DNA of 64,000 nucleotides from Anastrepha obliqua (taxonomy: Eukaryota; Arthropoda; Insecta; Diptera; Tephritidae), in the NCBI RefSeq assembly GCF_027943255.1, contig NC_072894.1, forward strand, positions 56,981,601 to 57,045,600. The letters run 5' to 3'. Position numbers and translations under genes: made by a program. This document shows, piece by piece, positions 11,121 to 24,217 of the stretch. The stretch's first letter is position 1, and the number at the start of each line of letters is the position of its first letter. The notes beneath the pieces were generated by a model. The model was given only the letters and a program-made list of their open reading frames with translations, made no database searches and was not told the origin of the DNA.

Positions 11121-12464
11121 TCCGAATCCGAATTAATTAGTTGTAAGAAATCTTAAAAACCACATATCTCAAAATCAATAAATGAGTTTTAGTACTTCAG
11201 CGATTACGCCTAGAAGTTAGGGTAATTGCTCGCATTCTGATTTTCTGCCTAACGAAACGAAATGAAGAAGAAGTCTGAAAAGTTGAAAAATCAGTACTGG
11301 CCGACCAATGAATTGGATAAAGGCAGATAATATAACAACTACAGATTACCAAAAATTATTTGGAGAGGTTACGGAGACAAAGCACATCTCGACTCGACTT
11401 TTATCAACATAAGGAAATAAATATTAGGTGACTAATGCTCAGTTCATGCTGTTGCATTTAATACTGTACTGAATCCATAAAACTTAAACATTTCTTTGGC
11501 CGCCTACTCCGACTATTCACATTGGTGATGGAAAAAGAATGTATGAGTTTATAAAAGAATGTGTAACTGATAAACTGAACTTTCTCTTCACTTTTTTATC
11601 TCCACTTTAGAGTACTGTAACACACAATTGGTTTCAGAAAGAACAAAACTCCTCAAGAACTTTTTATGGAGTGTAATGTCACCATTAAATCATCATACAG
11701 TGTGATTCGATGCGATGCATACGAGTACATCGTGAAATATGGCTCACTGAAGACATTTAACAAAAAGGCTCATTAATTTTTCGTTCAACTAACATTAATT
11801 AACAAAATATTACATTTCTGCACGAGGATACTTTGAATTTCCATGATTATACTTCTAACAATTAAATTATAAATTTCTATAGTTTGTTTTAAAATTAGTA
11901 TTTTTCTGCAGAGATATATTTTTGCGAGAGAGTGACACGTGCATCTTTATAGTTATGAACCACAAAATTAAAAAAAGTCACTATTAAAAAATATATAAGT
12001 ATTTTGAATTCGCTTCATACTAATTTTTTTTTTTTTTCTCACTTTTTGCTTAGAGAGAGCTTTCGCTCTTGCAATATGTAATAAGAGAGTACATGCTCAC
12101 TATACACACACCATTCCAACTGCATTCTCTCTCTAATATGTGAAAGAAAGAAACATTTTGTAGCGAATTTAATTTTATTTTAAAAAATGTGTCCCACATT
12201 TGCGAAGCTTACCTTACTCTTTCCTAGTTTGGTTCTAGGCAAATTCATAGAAGTTACCTTCGGTGGAGCAGCGACTTACTCACACATCAAATACATGGAT
12301 TTTTGCAACTTGCTGTTAAAATTTCAATGAAAATGTAAATAAAACAACACAATAATAAGGAAGCAAAGAGCTTTGACATTCTAACCACTGAATTTCAAGA
12401 AGAAGAAAAAAAGTCACTGATATACCAAATTCCCCTCGTGTGGAGTCAGCTTAGTTGCCCTTTC
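11121..12464. other. AT-rich stretch, nothing recognised
   Basis: AT-rich DNA with short GA/CT-rich patches at about 12045-12140. No gene or mobile element is recognised. Confidence 0.5.
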
Positions 12465-13522
12465 ATTGGGAATAAGTTCGTAGGGTTTTTAAACAAAAAA
12501 CAATAATTATATCAATAAGTTAATCAATTAATTTTTCGCCTCTTCCCTGGTCTGGTGTAAAAGAAGTTGTTGGGCCAGTTTGTGAGGACCACTTTGTTAT
12601 CGAAGATAACGTCCTTTATATGGCTTAACAGGGAGCGGAAAAAATGGTAATCGGTCGGTGCAAGGTCCGGAGAATACGGCAGATGTTGAAGGGCCACCCA
12701 TTTGAGCTCCTGTTAACTATGGCATTCTTTTCGATCATTACCTAGTGCACCAAGCCCTGTCGGTCCCACCAAACACATATCATGATCTTCTTTGGACGAA
12801 GATCCGGTTAGACACTCGGCTTTGGCGTATCTCCAGGAGCCACCCACTCCTTTCTGTGCATATTGATGTGCAGGCACCATTTCTCATCTCTCGTAACGAT
12901 TCAGTACAAAAAGCGCTGTTTACGACCGCGTGTTGCTCGATGGCGTGCGAGGTACTGAGAAGCAATTTCAAGACGACTTTCTTGGGTTTTTTTGTCTTTT
13001 TCGTTGAGCTCGTGAGGAAACCAGGCTTTCAATTTTTCTGTAAATCCAATTGAATAAAGGGAATTCAGAATCTTTTAATGATCGTAGTTAATTTTTCGCC
13101 AATTCACGACTGATTTGGCGACCGTTCTCCTTCAAAAGGCCTTCCGGTGCGGAACGTGTTATCATCGTCAAAATCGCCATTTTTGAACTTTGCAAACCAT
13201 TTTCGGGCTGTGGGCTTGCCTGTGACACCTTCTCCATACTCGTTGCAAATATCCTGGGCTGCTTCGGCAGCTTTTTGACCACGATGAAAAGCTAAGAAGA
13301 CTAGATGTCAAAAATATTGATTTCTACCTCCCGGGTATTCCATTTCTAAGCCTCAAAACTAATAAAAAATTAAATAACTCAAAAATACAATTAACATATT
13401 GTAGTTTTCTAGAGCCGAAAGAGTTCTATCGCATGAATACTTACCCTTTGCCAAACAGCAAACAAATCATTGTAAAATAAAAGAGGATACAAAAACGCTA
13501 TGAACTTATTCCACAACTCAAT
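12465..13522 (-). mobile_element. mariner element, family A, degenerate with both ends
   Basis: Ends are inverted: the left reads TTGGGAATAAGTTCGTAGGG and the right, read inward, TTGTGGAATAAGTTCATAGC, each followed by TTTTT. On the minus strand the transposase N-terminus reads FHRGQKAAEAAQDICNEYGE and ARKWFAKFKNGDF, the mariner helix-turn-helix. A later frame gives YRIVTRDEKWCLHINMH, where the usual TGDEKW supplies the first catalytic acid, and then KKIMICVWWDRQGLVH. The C-terminal third is largely deleted. Other copies or pieces of the family are at 29331, 33372, 51466 and 53565. Confidence 0.78.
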
Positions 13523-13802
13523 ATTTTTCTTTTGTTGGGTTGTTAAATCTGTCCTTCAGAGAATTATTATTTAGCACTGCCACCTGTAAGATTAATAGTT
13601 CTTTGTGTGCACCTTTCATGGCTGTCGAGTACTTTTCTGAGCCCAGCTTCCTCAATAAATTATTTGTCCAATTTTATTAAGTTTTACTTCCTCTTCTGAT
13701 AAAATATCGTATGTTTGCCCTACTCAGCATCAGTGATGGCAACGAGCACATATTTGGCGGTTTCATATTCCCCCTTACAGAACCTGCAAGTTCCATATTA
13801 TA
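13523..13802. other. Spacer between two mariner elements
   Basis: About 280 bases of AT-rich DNA with no recognised feature. Its last two bases (TA) are the left target-site copy of the next element. Confidence 0.5.
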
Positions 13803-15094
13803 CGAGGGGTGCCTTTTATATGTCGGGATTAGAGAACAAAAACTAATTTTAATCATCGAAAATCACTTTATTGTTTTTCAAAATATTCTCCATGAAGATC
13901 TATACACTTTTGCATGCGTTTGAACCAATTGTAGAAGCACGTTTGCCCCTCTGAATGAGGTACCTCCAAAACATGCATTCTGAATGCCGCAACCGCTTCT
14001 TCAGGTGTCGAAAAACGTTGACCTCTCAGTTTGTTTTTTACGTACGGGAATAAAAAGAAGTCATTCGGTGTCAAGTCAGGACTATACGGCGGATGACCCA
14101 TTAATTCGATGTTTTGGGTGCTCAAAAATGCAGTTGTTTGAGCCGATGTGTGAGAGATCGCATTGTTCTGGTGAAGAGTGATCCGTCTTTGGCGATTGGT
14201 TTTCCTAATTTCTTGGAAGACAACTGGCAAACAAATGGTTGTGTACCACTCAGAATTTACTGTTCTGCGTTGTTCTAGTTGTACGGTTGCGACATGCCCA
14301 GTTTTTCCGAAAAAACAGGCGACCATTTGCTTGGAAGTGCTTCGTGCGCGAACAACTTTTGTTGGATTTGGCTCATTTTGAAACACCCATACAGTCGACT
14401 GATGTTTACTTTCGGGCTCATATGCGTAAATCCATGATTCATCACCTATCACGATGTCATAGACGTGTTTCGAAGCCCCGCGATCGTATTTTTGGAGCAT
14501 TTCCTTCGACCAATCGACACGAGCCTGTTTTTGAGCGGTTGACAAATTGTGTGGGATCCAACGCGAACAAATTTTTTTGACAGTCAAATGTTTATGCAAT
14601 ATTGAATGTATGGTGGTCCTACTAATGCCTAAGATTGTCTCAATCTCACGATAGGTCACATGACGATTCTTGCAATATCAGTTCGCGCACAGCATCAATG
14701 GTTTTCGGAACAACAACTGATTTTGGACGACCTTCACGAAATTCGTCTTGAAGTGAACTACGACCACGATTGAATTCACCATACCATCGATAAACACTGG
14801 TCCTTGATGGAGCTTCATCGCTAAAAAATGAATTAAGTTCATCCATGCAATGTTGCTGAGTTAATCCACGTCGAAAGTTGTAAAAAATAATCGCACGAAA
14901 ATGTTCACGATTTAATTCCATTTTTGGACCGAGATGAATCTTTTAAGTTACTGTAAACAACACAAATAGCGCTGGTATTTCAAAACGTTCTGAGTACGTA
15001 AAAGCCAAAAATGTCAAACTTTGCGATACAGCTGTCAGTTGCCAGATTGTAACATCAGGGTTGCCAAATCTCGACATATAAAAGGCACCCCTCG
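13803..15094 (-). mobile_element. Full-length mariner-type element with matching terminal repeats
   Basis: A 1292-bp element with terminal inverted repeats identical over at least 23 bp (CGAGGGGTGCCTTTTATATG plus TCG). TA lies on both sides (13801-13802 and 15095-15096), as expected for mariner insertion. The transposase is read from the right end leftwards, leaving about 170 bp of leader and 65 bp of trailer. The perfect ends point to a fairly recent insertion, but the gene inside is damaged. Confidence 0.93.
13868..14921 (-). pseudogene. mariner-type transposase, frameshifted and catalytically altered
   Basis: The N-terminal frame starts MELNREHFRAIIFYNFRRGL, then a helix-turn-helix region (TSVYRWYGEFNRGRSSLQDE) and FREGRPKS. 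Near 14650 the frame shifts by one base and resumes with TYREIETILGISRTTIHSIL, the second helix-turn-helix. The linker WIPHNLS corresponds to mariner's WVPHEL. In the catalytic core the first acid is present (IGDESWIYAYEP). The second reads HQNNAISH where the family has HxDNAxxH, so D is replaced by N. The third is in YSPDLTPNDFFLF, 34 residues after the second site, i.e. DD34D spacing. The C-terminus (HGEYFEKQ) is intact. One frameshift plus one lost catalytic residue separate it from function. Confidence 0.9.
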
Positions 15095-15151
15095 TATGTG
15101 GATATAGAATTTACTTATTTCATTTTGTATGTGGATATAGAATTTACTTAT
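15095..15151. repeat. 33-bp-period short tandem duplication at element edge
   Basis: TATGTGGATATAGAATTTAC occurs at 15095 and again at 15128, giving two units with a 33-base period. The first unit starts at the TA target copy of the mariner-type element. Confidence 0.8.
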
Positions 15152-15289
15152 ATATTCTCAGATAATTCAGATGATGATTCAATTTACTGTGATGACTCAA
15201 AAATTATTCTTACTTAATTCTATACTTTAAAGCGGGTTAAATTAAAGATATCTAACATTTATATTGATTCCGAAAAATCCTGCAAAGAG

Positions 15290-16078
15290 CACCCGTGTGA
15301 ACAACTTTGTATTTCCTTTACTTCTCTAATAGATAAGACAAAATGAGGCGTAAAAAGTTCGCTGGATTTACTTTAATTAGGGCTAGAGTCCTTCGTAATC
15401 TACCGAAAAATTGCCGTGTCTATTTGGCTAATTTATTTGACAAGTTCCTATATAAGTATATTGAAAATTCGTCGAAGTTACCACGATATCTAAGTCTGAT
15501 AAATCACTCAACGATATGTCTTCTTATAGGCCAATATCTTTGTTACCAGTAATGTCGAAGCTTTTTGAAAAAACGCTTTCAAAACATCAACAGTGGGTCA
15601 CATCATAAATGGCTGGTTCCCAATTCGGTTTCATTTATTCATTAAACGCTCGATGAAATACACAAAGTAGTAAGCTCCGTTTAAAGCGGTATGGATAAGA
15701 AAAAAAGTTCTAGTCCATTCTTCGTATCTAAGAAATATAAACAGAGGCATTCCACTGGGAAGCATTTTTTGTCTTCTTCTATACCTTCTGTATATGCACG
15801 ATCTACTATCGGCAAATGAGTAAGTAACTGCAACATTTGCGGATCACGCTAACAACCATACTTTCGATGACACTATCGAAAACGAATCGCAGAAGCTACA
15901 AGAAGCTGTTAACCTTATTGCGATTCTGGCTATTACGGACAAACTGGATCTGCTAGAGATGTGGGAACAAGTAGTCGGCGTTCACCTTAACAAATCTCGC
16001 ACAATTTCTTCAAGACTCACTGATTTGCCTTATTCTATCATTTCTGACACAAAGTGGCAATAAATTCACATTTGCCAT
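15290..16078 (+). pseudogene. Jockey-type LINE reverse transcriptase relic
   Basis: Several frames together trace a non-LTR reverse transcriptase. SSYRPISLLPVMSKLFEKTL at about 15515-15575 is the diagnostic motif. GSQFGFIYSLNAR follows (family form HQFGFR), then RGIPLGSIFCLLLYLLYMHD, where the PQGSxLxPxLY motif has L for Q. TATFADHANNHTF follows, where the catalytic FADD has become FADH. Internal deletion and many frame changes separate these blocks. It ends near an ACCCTGTATA at 16092-16101 that looks like a DNA-transposon end but has no partner here. Confidence 0.75.
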
Positions 16079-16101
16079 TACTCTTGTCCTACCCTGTATA
16101 A

Positions 16102-19100
16102 TGACAATGAACAAAACAATTAAATATTTCGTACGAAATTCTGCTGAAATAACAAAATAATAAATGAAATATGGATGTAGCAGAAAACCTTTTTATGCCT
16201 CCATTCCAATGTATCGAATTGTTGTGCAAAGACCTTTTGCAAAGACTATAAACGAAGCAAAAGGTCAATCGCTCAGATATGATGGCGTTCGGTGAGTAGG
16301 AAATTTTGTTTGTATATATAAGTTTCAGGCGAAATAACGTGTAAGCCGATTCATCCCTCCTCACCTTAACAATTTAAAAGTGAATTTTGTGCATAAATTA
16401 ATTGCTTTAATTTTTGATTAATTTTAAAATATTCTTTGCTTTGATGAACTCATTAATATTTTTGTAAATGACCAAGAACCTTTAAGATTATTGGCGTCCT
16501 TCCACCTATCTCTTTTTTGTCGTCATTCGTTCTCCGGCAAGCACGACTAAAGGTATCGAACGACAGCTGGGCGTGAAGACGACTGTTGAAAGTTGTAGCT
16601 ATGCATAAGCGTTTTAATTTCGGTCAGCCGTTATTATGAGAACATTTTGCTTTAGAATATCTCACGGGAGAAGCAGTAACATCTGGATTATTGTGAAAAT
16701 GTATATAATTCTTTTTAATTTGTGCAAATTTGCAGGTGGCGGCCAGATGCCAAGCCAAAGCCAGTGAACTCAACCACAAATATGGGTTCTACAGAAAAGC
16801 CTAGTAAATAAAATTCACATGCACAGAAACAAAAAATAGGCGATAAAATGGCTAACGCATACCACAAATTAAATAAAAAGCTCAGCCAAACACTTATCAA
16901 GAGATGACACGCACGCATAAAAAACATAATATAATACACAAATGGTCATTAAAATAAGAACACTGTCTTTATCTATCGGTTTCCTTGTGCCGCTTGGAAA
17001 ACGTTAAAGCTATTATTGAAACTTTGCTTTTTTTAAAAATGGCATCTGGTTCGTTGCAGTCTGCTGCAGTCCGCTTACTCGCAAACACGCTTACCCTTAT
17101 TAGCAGCTTAAAAGGTACTGCCCTCTGTTGGCTGCACAAATTCGGTTATTGTCATAAAGCATGACCACCATTCAGAGTACGTAGGCGTTACGGGAAAGTT
17201 CCGAACGACACTAACCTGAGTTAGCACTAGCGTCGTAACCCTTGAGTGGGACTACAGCAAAAAGCAGAATGAAATATATCGCGAAGCTACAAGAAAAACC
17301 GGTTCTTTTCTATTGACACAGACTGCAACTGTACCATAAATATAATTTTTCGTTCCCACTAAAATATATACTCTCCCGATAACTCTTGCATTTTAAGTGA
17401 AAACTATTGAATATAAAGTAAGTAGCAAATTAGATAATTCATTTAATAAATAATAATTAATATGAATAACTTCCGAGGAGAACTCGTGCGTTGTCGGTCT
17501 GGTTCTCAATCTGTAAAAACCGAAAAACAAATTTACAAATTCATCACCTAGTCATTTGAATGGTCCAAGAATTATGTTGTAAGTGCTTTAAGGCCAAATA
17601 GCCCAAAGAATGACGTGGTGCCAAAAAAAATAATAATTTACACTACTGGTAATTTAATTGTGACAAATATATTTGGAAAATGTGCCTTTGCGAAATGTCA
17701 GACAAGAGTTCTCACCGCGGTTCAAAAAACACACATCAAGCACGGACGACAACATAATGGATTTGGGGATGCTTCTCTTGGTATAGAGTACGGCCTGCAC
17801 ACCTCAGTACAGTAAAATGGGCAAATTTATTTATTTGCGTTTGAAAACTATGTGCTTAAATGTAGACGTGAAGCAACGTGAAGCACTCATTTTGCTCATT
17901 TCTTTAGACTATATAATAAAGAGTGATTGCATTCACTTTTTAGAACCTCTGTCGAAATAGCTGAGGCCCGTGCTTTGGAGTCTCAAGCGTTCAAATATTG
18001 CCCAATATTTCGAATGTTCTCTTGGCTCTCCTTGGATTCTTATACTCTACTACCTTCAATTTACCATGTATCAATTCACACGCAGTTGATACACGAAGTT
18101 TTAAAAAGCTCAGTAATATCTTACTTGAGATTATTTCCATATCAAATTGAAAAGCAGCCATAAAAATTTAAAGTCAAATACATAGAAACAAATACATACA
18201 CACATATGTATACCTAATGCCAGTAGCTAGAAATAGATGGAAAAAATAACATAAAATTTGAGTATCGAATAGCAAAGTTAGAGTCGGCCGAAGAGAGGTA
18301 GCACAGCATATTCATCTTCTAAAATTTTCCAAAAAATAATAATAAAAACGCCATTTGCATAGAAAATGTGGCAAAAATAAAATATTGACGGATTTAAATA
18401 AAAATTTGTAGTTCACAGAATTTGAGGGAGTTGAATCGAAAATGTGTGTTCTTGTAGCAGTTAGATGCATTTTTTTCTTATTATTTGATTGAAAACTAGC
18501 TTAGTAAAAAAGTGTTATTCAACAATAATTGTCACTAAAACCATCAGACATAACCATAAACCTTAATTACATTGCATACGAGTACCAGTTAAACCTTCAC
18601 TCGGCACACCATCAGATAAAATGTATTTATTAATATCATCGATGTTTTGTTATGCATATTTATTCAAAACTGGCTTATTTTACTTCTTTTTTGATACTAA
18701 TAAAGGATGTGACGAAAAAATTAATAGTCTATTACATCTTTAATTGAATACTGCCGCGAAACTCGGAGGATGTGAAACAAACGCATTGTCCTCATACGCT
18801 CAGCTAAGCTAAGCTTTTTAAGCTTCTTCCGAGGAAAGGCCTGTGGAGGAAAGGTTTTAATGAACATAATGTGCATATAAGACTGTGTCGAAAAAAAGGT
18901 TGTACGTTGGTCTGTTGTATGCGGAGTCCTCAGTTTGATGAAGTAAAAAGAATATCTCAGCGGAACATGTACAACTCTGGGCAACTGATCTAAATGATAT
19001 CGAAAATCCACTAACCCGGCCTTGTCTCAAAGACTTTACTTTTAAGGTACTAGAGAATCATATGAATATATGTATATTTTGGAAAAAAATCAAATAAAAC

Positions 19101-20432
19101 GTGTCCCTACGGTGCTACAAAAAAGAAACATCAATTTACTTTTTATAAATGTCCAAAAATTGTAATTTTGAGAACTTTTGCTTTACGTTGAGAATTCTCA
19201 TATTTTACAGTCTCTAGCGCGTCACGTTTATGAAAAAGTTAGTTTAAAAATACCCGGAAGCACGATTTTATGGGTATAACTAAGCTTTTCTCAAAACCAT
19301 GACTTAATAGGTATAGCATTGCCAGCAACAAATTGTTCGAATTTTCGGCTACTGAGACGGCACTGTGCATCGCTTGCGTGGAAAAATAAACAAAAAAAGT
19401 TTTGCGTTGAACTTTAGGCAGTAAGAGTGTAGTTCTTACGCACTAGTTAATATAAAAAATTGGGTTGGATTATAAACTAAAAGAGCATTTTAGGCAACTA
19501 GCCAATAAATGATGAAACGTATAAGGCGTTTTGGCTATCGGAATGAATAAACAAACACATCAATATGACTTCCGATAACATGTTAACCATTGACTTTGTT
19601 CCCACAAGCACTCACTCCCCAACTGACCGGAGCCAACACATACTCGTACTTATACGAGTATACTCGTATCTGCGTATGTATATGACCACTAATTCATTAG
19701 TTATTTAAATAATGAGGAAGAAGGCTGATACTTAACTGATTAGAAAACAAGGCAATCCAATCAAAGGAGGTAACCAAATACAAACAAAAAAAGTATAGAG
19801 GATAGTCCAAATAAAAGTATATTAATTTTTTTTCTTAGAATGAATTTAGGATTTTCTATTTTATTTGTTTACTCCCATTTATAATGTTGTAATTTCTCAA
19901 TGTTTCTCGGCTATGAAGAGAAGTTATGTTCTTGAAACAAAATGCATAAACCTCATATTTTTTAATGATTTCTATTGATATGTAGTAAGATTTTGAAGAG
20001 GAAGAAAATATTCTAAAACATATTCTATGACGCTATCCGCGTCCCCTTAAGCCGCTTTGCTCACACGGAACGAAAAAATTAGTAAATCCTAAGTATTTTG
20101 CATATGCAACAAAAATTTTTTACATTCGAAATAAATGTGCCCAAACGTTCATCATAAAATTCCGCGCACTGTTGCTGTAAATGCGTCAATTATTTAAATG
20201 ACTAGCGGAAAATATTTAATCGATAGGCGAGACACTCCTGCGGCAAATTACGACATGTTACCAGTAAAAATATTTGAGGTTTATAGTGTCTGTGCTTAAA
20301 TCAATTGCAATCGTATTTGCTTATATTTTTTGTTTTGTTTTGTGCGCCACCTCACAAATTAACTTTCAATATTTTTAATAAGGAAACGTATTTTGTTCTA
20401 GACTATCCACACCAACTAAATAATAAGTGGCT
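16102..20432. other. Long AT-rich stretch, nothing recognised
   Basis: 4.3 kb with no repeat landmark I recognise and no convincing gene. The open frames at 16364-16089, 16939-16715, 17615-17815, 17927-18163 and 19011-18721 are 63-96 codons long without family motifs or splice context. Short palindromic TATACGAGTATACTCGTAT sits near 19651. Confidence 0.45.
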
Positions 20433-20434
20433 TA

Positions 20435-20678
20435 CGAGGTGTGTTCACAAAATAAGGGGAATTTTCATTTTTCTGAAAAAATATTTACTTATTTTCTATT
20501 TTACCTCTTTCAAAGATGTAATCCAGCGTTTTTTCTTTGAAGCAACATTCAAAATGGCCGAACCCGTCGGCATGAATGAGAGACATGAGTACCAACATAT
20601 CGTTACAAAAAAATCGAAATTCGAATATACGTAACCTGCGAAAATTCAAAATTCGCGATACTTTTTGAACACACCTCG
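20435..20678. mobile_element. mariner-type MITE, 244 bp
   Basis: Inverted ends: the left reads CGAGGTGTGTTCACAAAATA and the right read inward CGAGGTGTGTTCAAAAAGTA. TA flanks both sides (20433-20434 and 20679-20680). The two ends agree over the first 14 bases and more loosely beyond. The interior has no transposase coding, so it would need enzyme supplied from another element. A mariner origin is inferred from the TA target and end style. Confidence 0.8.
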
Positions 20679-20680
20679 TA

Positions 20681-22535
20681 TAGTTTGTTTTACAATAAAT
20701 ATCATATTAATAAAAAATTCTAACTTTTTATAGGACTTATGAAATTTCGAAAAATATTCATCAAATTTTCAATCTTTTCTTCAGAATAAAAAAATTAATT
20801 TGGTGTAACAAAGTTCAAATTTGTAGTGGCTAAATAAATGGTTCGCTAAATTTTTCCCTGACGTTATTGCACCTTTTCTCTTCATTAGAAATGCGCGACA
20901 TTTTTTTTATGTGGAGAAAAGACCCAACACCGTTAGAGAATACAAATTTATTTATTGATGTATTTTCAGTCTACTGTGAGATATATATGACAGACTAACA
21001 TATAACAATTAGTAAAATGTTACAGAAAGATTAAAATCTATAACACTGCCGTAAATATTACATAATGGGCCACATCGCATGAGAGGTTCAGTCATTGAAT
21101 AATTGCCAGTTAATGAAGAAACGAGCAATTATTTCTATAAATAAGGGGAGATATAAATTTGGAAGGGATTGTTTCTACCCATTGCAGTTAATGTTGTCAT
21201 TGATAACATTATACAGAAAAATTAATGAGAAGGAAATTCTTTTATACGACAATGACTGCAAGCCTAGCATTTTCCGTCTGCCGATGTAATGGGGAGAACC
21301 ATTTGGACAATTAATCAATTATTAAAAGCGAATTTGGGAAATATTTTTTGTACTCTTTCGTTTTTTTCGGAATGGGTTTCATATTATGGTTTACATATTA
21401 AGCTTCGGAAGATACATTGGGATGTGAGTGGACCCACAAAATATTTGATGGGTTAGAGTTTGTTTATAAATAAAAAAGTGTGTCTACTGAAGATTAATTA
21501 GCAATATTCGAGGAGACTGCTCACTTCAATGCTTGATTATCCTTGAAGTTAGTGTTTTTTCCAAGTCAAATAACATCGTTCGGCGAAAGTTTTCATTCTT
21601 AACATTAGGCAGTAAGTAATTGTTCACAATAACACGTAAAATTTCCATAATTGGTCAATATGTCTGGTACCTACACCAGTTTCCTTTAGAATGCTTTCAA
21701 CCTCTTATTTGGTCAATTAAAGGTGCACTTGTATGGCTTTACCAGCTTCGAACTAAGAAAACATTAAGAGGGCAGCTCTTACAGCGCTTCCAAATTTTCC
21801 ATTCTTTTGCTTTAAAAATTAACTTGCAATCTAAAGAGTATCGTTTCAATATCTTTAGCTTAATAGAAAGTCTAAAAAGTCCTTATAAAGTCAGTGAAGT
21901 GACGAACGCCGAACGAAAGGTGAACGAAAAGTTTAATCGCGTTTTTCTCAAAATACATTTTTTTCGCGTTGTCGAATATAACTCAAAAATATATAGAAAT
22001 ATCAATTTATTTTTTTTTTTTTTTTAATGAAAAATATGTTCCTGGTTGGTTTCAGTTGATTACAAGAGGCTGTACATTCCACGGCGCAAATAAAAGGAGG
22101 CACGTTTGAGCAACAGTAACCCCGCCATTTTTTGTTTTTTTTTTTTGTTTGGAAAAATAAAATGTTTGTATATTCATTTAAGCATGAATATTAATATCGA
22201 ATTAAGTTAAGATAAAAATACTCTCAGTTTTTCTCAAACACCGATTGAAAAACTCGTTGTCTGGAGGACTGTCCCCTTAAAACAAATAAAAAGCTTATTT
22301 GTTATAAATTTTTAGAATAATTTTCTTAAGTTTTTTACAATACGCAAGATGGATTAGAATTTAATCCGCCATGTAAAGTTGATAAATGTTCTACATGGCA
22401 CTAGTTAAACTCTCATAGTGCATTTTAATCCCACAAATCCCACGTAGACAGCAACTCAATTCAAAATTTAAAACCACAATTTAATCTGCATCATTTTCGG
22501 CATGTCGTATTGTAGTTGAGTAAACTTCTGAAGGA
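20681..22535. other. AT-rich stretch, nothing recognised
   Basis: Includes a T tract of about 18 at 22008-22025. The 135-codon open frame 21620-22027 runs into that tract, has no recognisable domain and is not called. Confidence 0.45.
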
Positions 22536-22739
22536 AACACAAATACAAGTAATGAAAGGTAATGTAAATGAAATGTAGGTAGGTAAAATGGCAAGAGTGC
22601 AACAGGCACACTTCAAGTAGCACTTGTGTGCCGTTTTGATATCATAAGAAACATTTTTGGGAAGAGAAAACCTTCTACAGCCCCCCCGTGCTGTTGATGT
22701 AGTGGAGGAGAGAAAAGGGATTTAGGCTGGAGAATTTCT

Positions 22740-23432
22740 TCAAGCCATCCCCAAAGGGAAGCTAAGGAATCTCAAGCGCCTAGCCGCTAGAGCCAGACAG
22801 AGAAAGTGTTCAACAATATCTTCCTCTGCAGGATTCCCACAGCTTCTGCAATAGGGGTTGTACGGATTTCCAAGCTTCTCCGCATGAGTACCGATCACCC
22901 AGTGAACAGTGAACACCGCAATGAGTTTGGAAATTGAATGGCGAGCGATTCCCATTACCTTAAGCGGTCTGTTTCTATCGTATTGGGACCATAGTATTTT
23001 CGAAATAGCACACGATGAAACAGACCTCCATCTTTCTTGCGCTTTTTTTAGAAATAGATTGTGTAGTTTCCCTTTAACAACGGACAAAGGGACACCGATG
23101 TCTGAGAGGGGTTCTGTCGACCCCTTCATTTCCCTGTGCCCAGGAACCAAGATAGGTGAAATGTTTTCTGCACGTTCGAGGCGTTTGAGTTCCTCCTTAT
23201 AGGAGTTTAGGAGAAGAGAGTTGTAATACGGCGACGACAGGGCCTTGATCGCAGCTTGGCTATCAGAAAAAATATTAATGCCTCCCTCCCAACAGCGATC
23301 CGGAAGTATTTTGCATGCCTGCAGGATCACGAAGGCCTCTGCTTGAAAAACGCTGCTCGTTTCAGGCAGTTTAAAGCAGACCGAAATGCTGGCTGATTTA
23401 GAGAAAACCCCCTCTCCCACTTCAGATTCCAC
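22740..23432 (-). pseudogene. LINE RNase H and C-terminal domain
   Basis: 230 codons open. FQAEAFVILQACKILPD holds the RNase H glutamate. NIFSDSQAAIKALSS holds its aspartate. VPGHREMKGSTEPLSDIG corresponds to the usual VPGHxGixGNExAD, with the GNE-AD part decayed. After a linker, TVHWVIGTHAEKLG leads into YCRSCGNPAEEDIVEHFLC, a C-x2-C ... H-x3-C motif at the C-terminus. RNase H in these elements removes the RNA strand during target-primed reverse transcription. Confidence 0.85.
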
Positions 23433-23998
23433 CTTGGATCCGTACCGACTCTCCCCTCCTTCCAGTCTTGCCTGCTCGGAAAGATAGCACTAGCACAACC
23501 CTCAAATCCCAATTTACGGATGGAGAGATCAGTGCAAAGAACAGGGAAGGAAGGGGAGATCTGCTTCAAGAGGCTACTATGTCCTACAGGGAATTGTCTC
23601 CAGAGGGCAAGCTCCTTCAACCTAATAGCGCTCTGAGCAGCAATGAATTTAACTTGCAGATCCACAGGAAGTAATTGCAGAGTAAAATTGAGCGCAGCAG
23701 TGGGACCACTCTCTCTAGTTTAGTGGTGTTGTAGCCAACTTCTGAAGAGCTACCCACCAAATTAGGCAACTTTATGTTAAAATTGGCAGAACCACTAAGT
23801 TGTATAGTTCATCCAAAGTACGACACGTAGCTTGAGAACCCATTTTTTCCCGAACATAGATTTACAGGCGTAGAAGGTGTTGGCCTTCTTAACTCGATTT
23901 TCTATGTGCAGCTTCCAGTGGAGCTTGAGGTCAAGTATTACACAGATATACCTGACTTCCGATGCGAGTGTAAGACACTGGTTGTTTAGTCTGGAAGT

Positions 23999-24217
23999 TT
24001 AAAAGGCGGAGGCTTGTATTTTCTGGTTAATAGTATCAAATTCAGAGTTGACTCTGAGACCGCAACTGGCAGCCCAACTACTAAGTGTAACCAATGCACC
24101 TTCCATAATTTCAGGCATTACTGATGGGAAGGCTCCTGAAACCATTAGGACCAAGTCATCGGAATATGCTACCACCTTTACTCCTCCCCTGTTTAAGCGA
24201 GTTAAAGCTTCATTCAT
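23999..24217 (-). pseudogene. LINE reverse transcriptase, palm fragment
   Basis: Starts within the palm: NEALTRLNRGGVKVVAYSDD contains the YxDD catalytic box (YSDD), followed by LVLMVSGAFPSV and LSSWAASCGLRVN, the latter being the standard 'W...gLxvN' helix. Upstream codons in the same strand give the AFIDIEGAFNN motif in another frame. Confidence 0.85.

Noticed and set aside
21620..22027. 135-codon plus-strand frame
   Set aside because: Ends in a phenylalanine run encoded by a T tract. No family resemblance on either strand.
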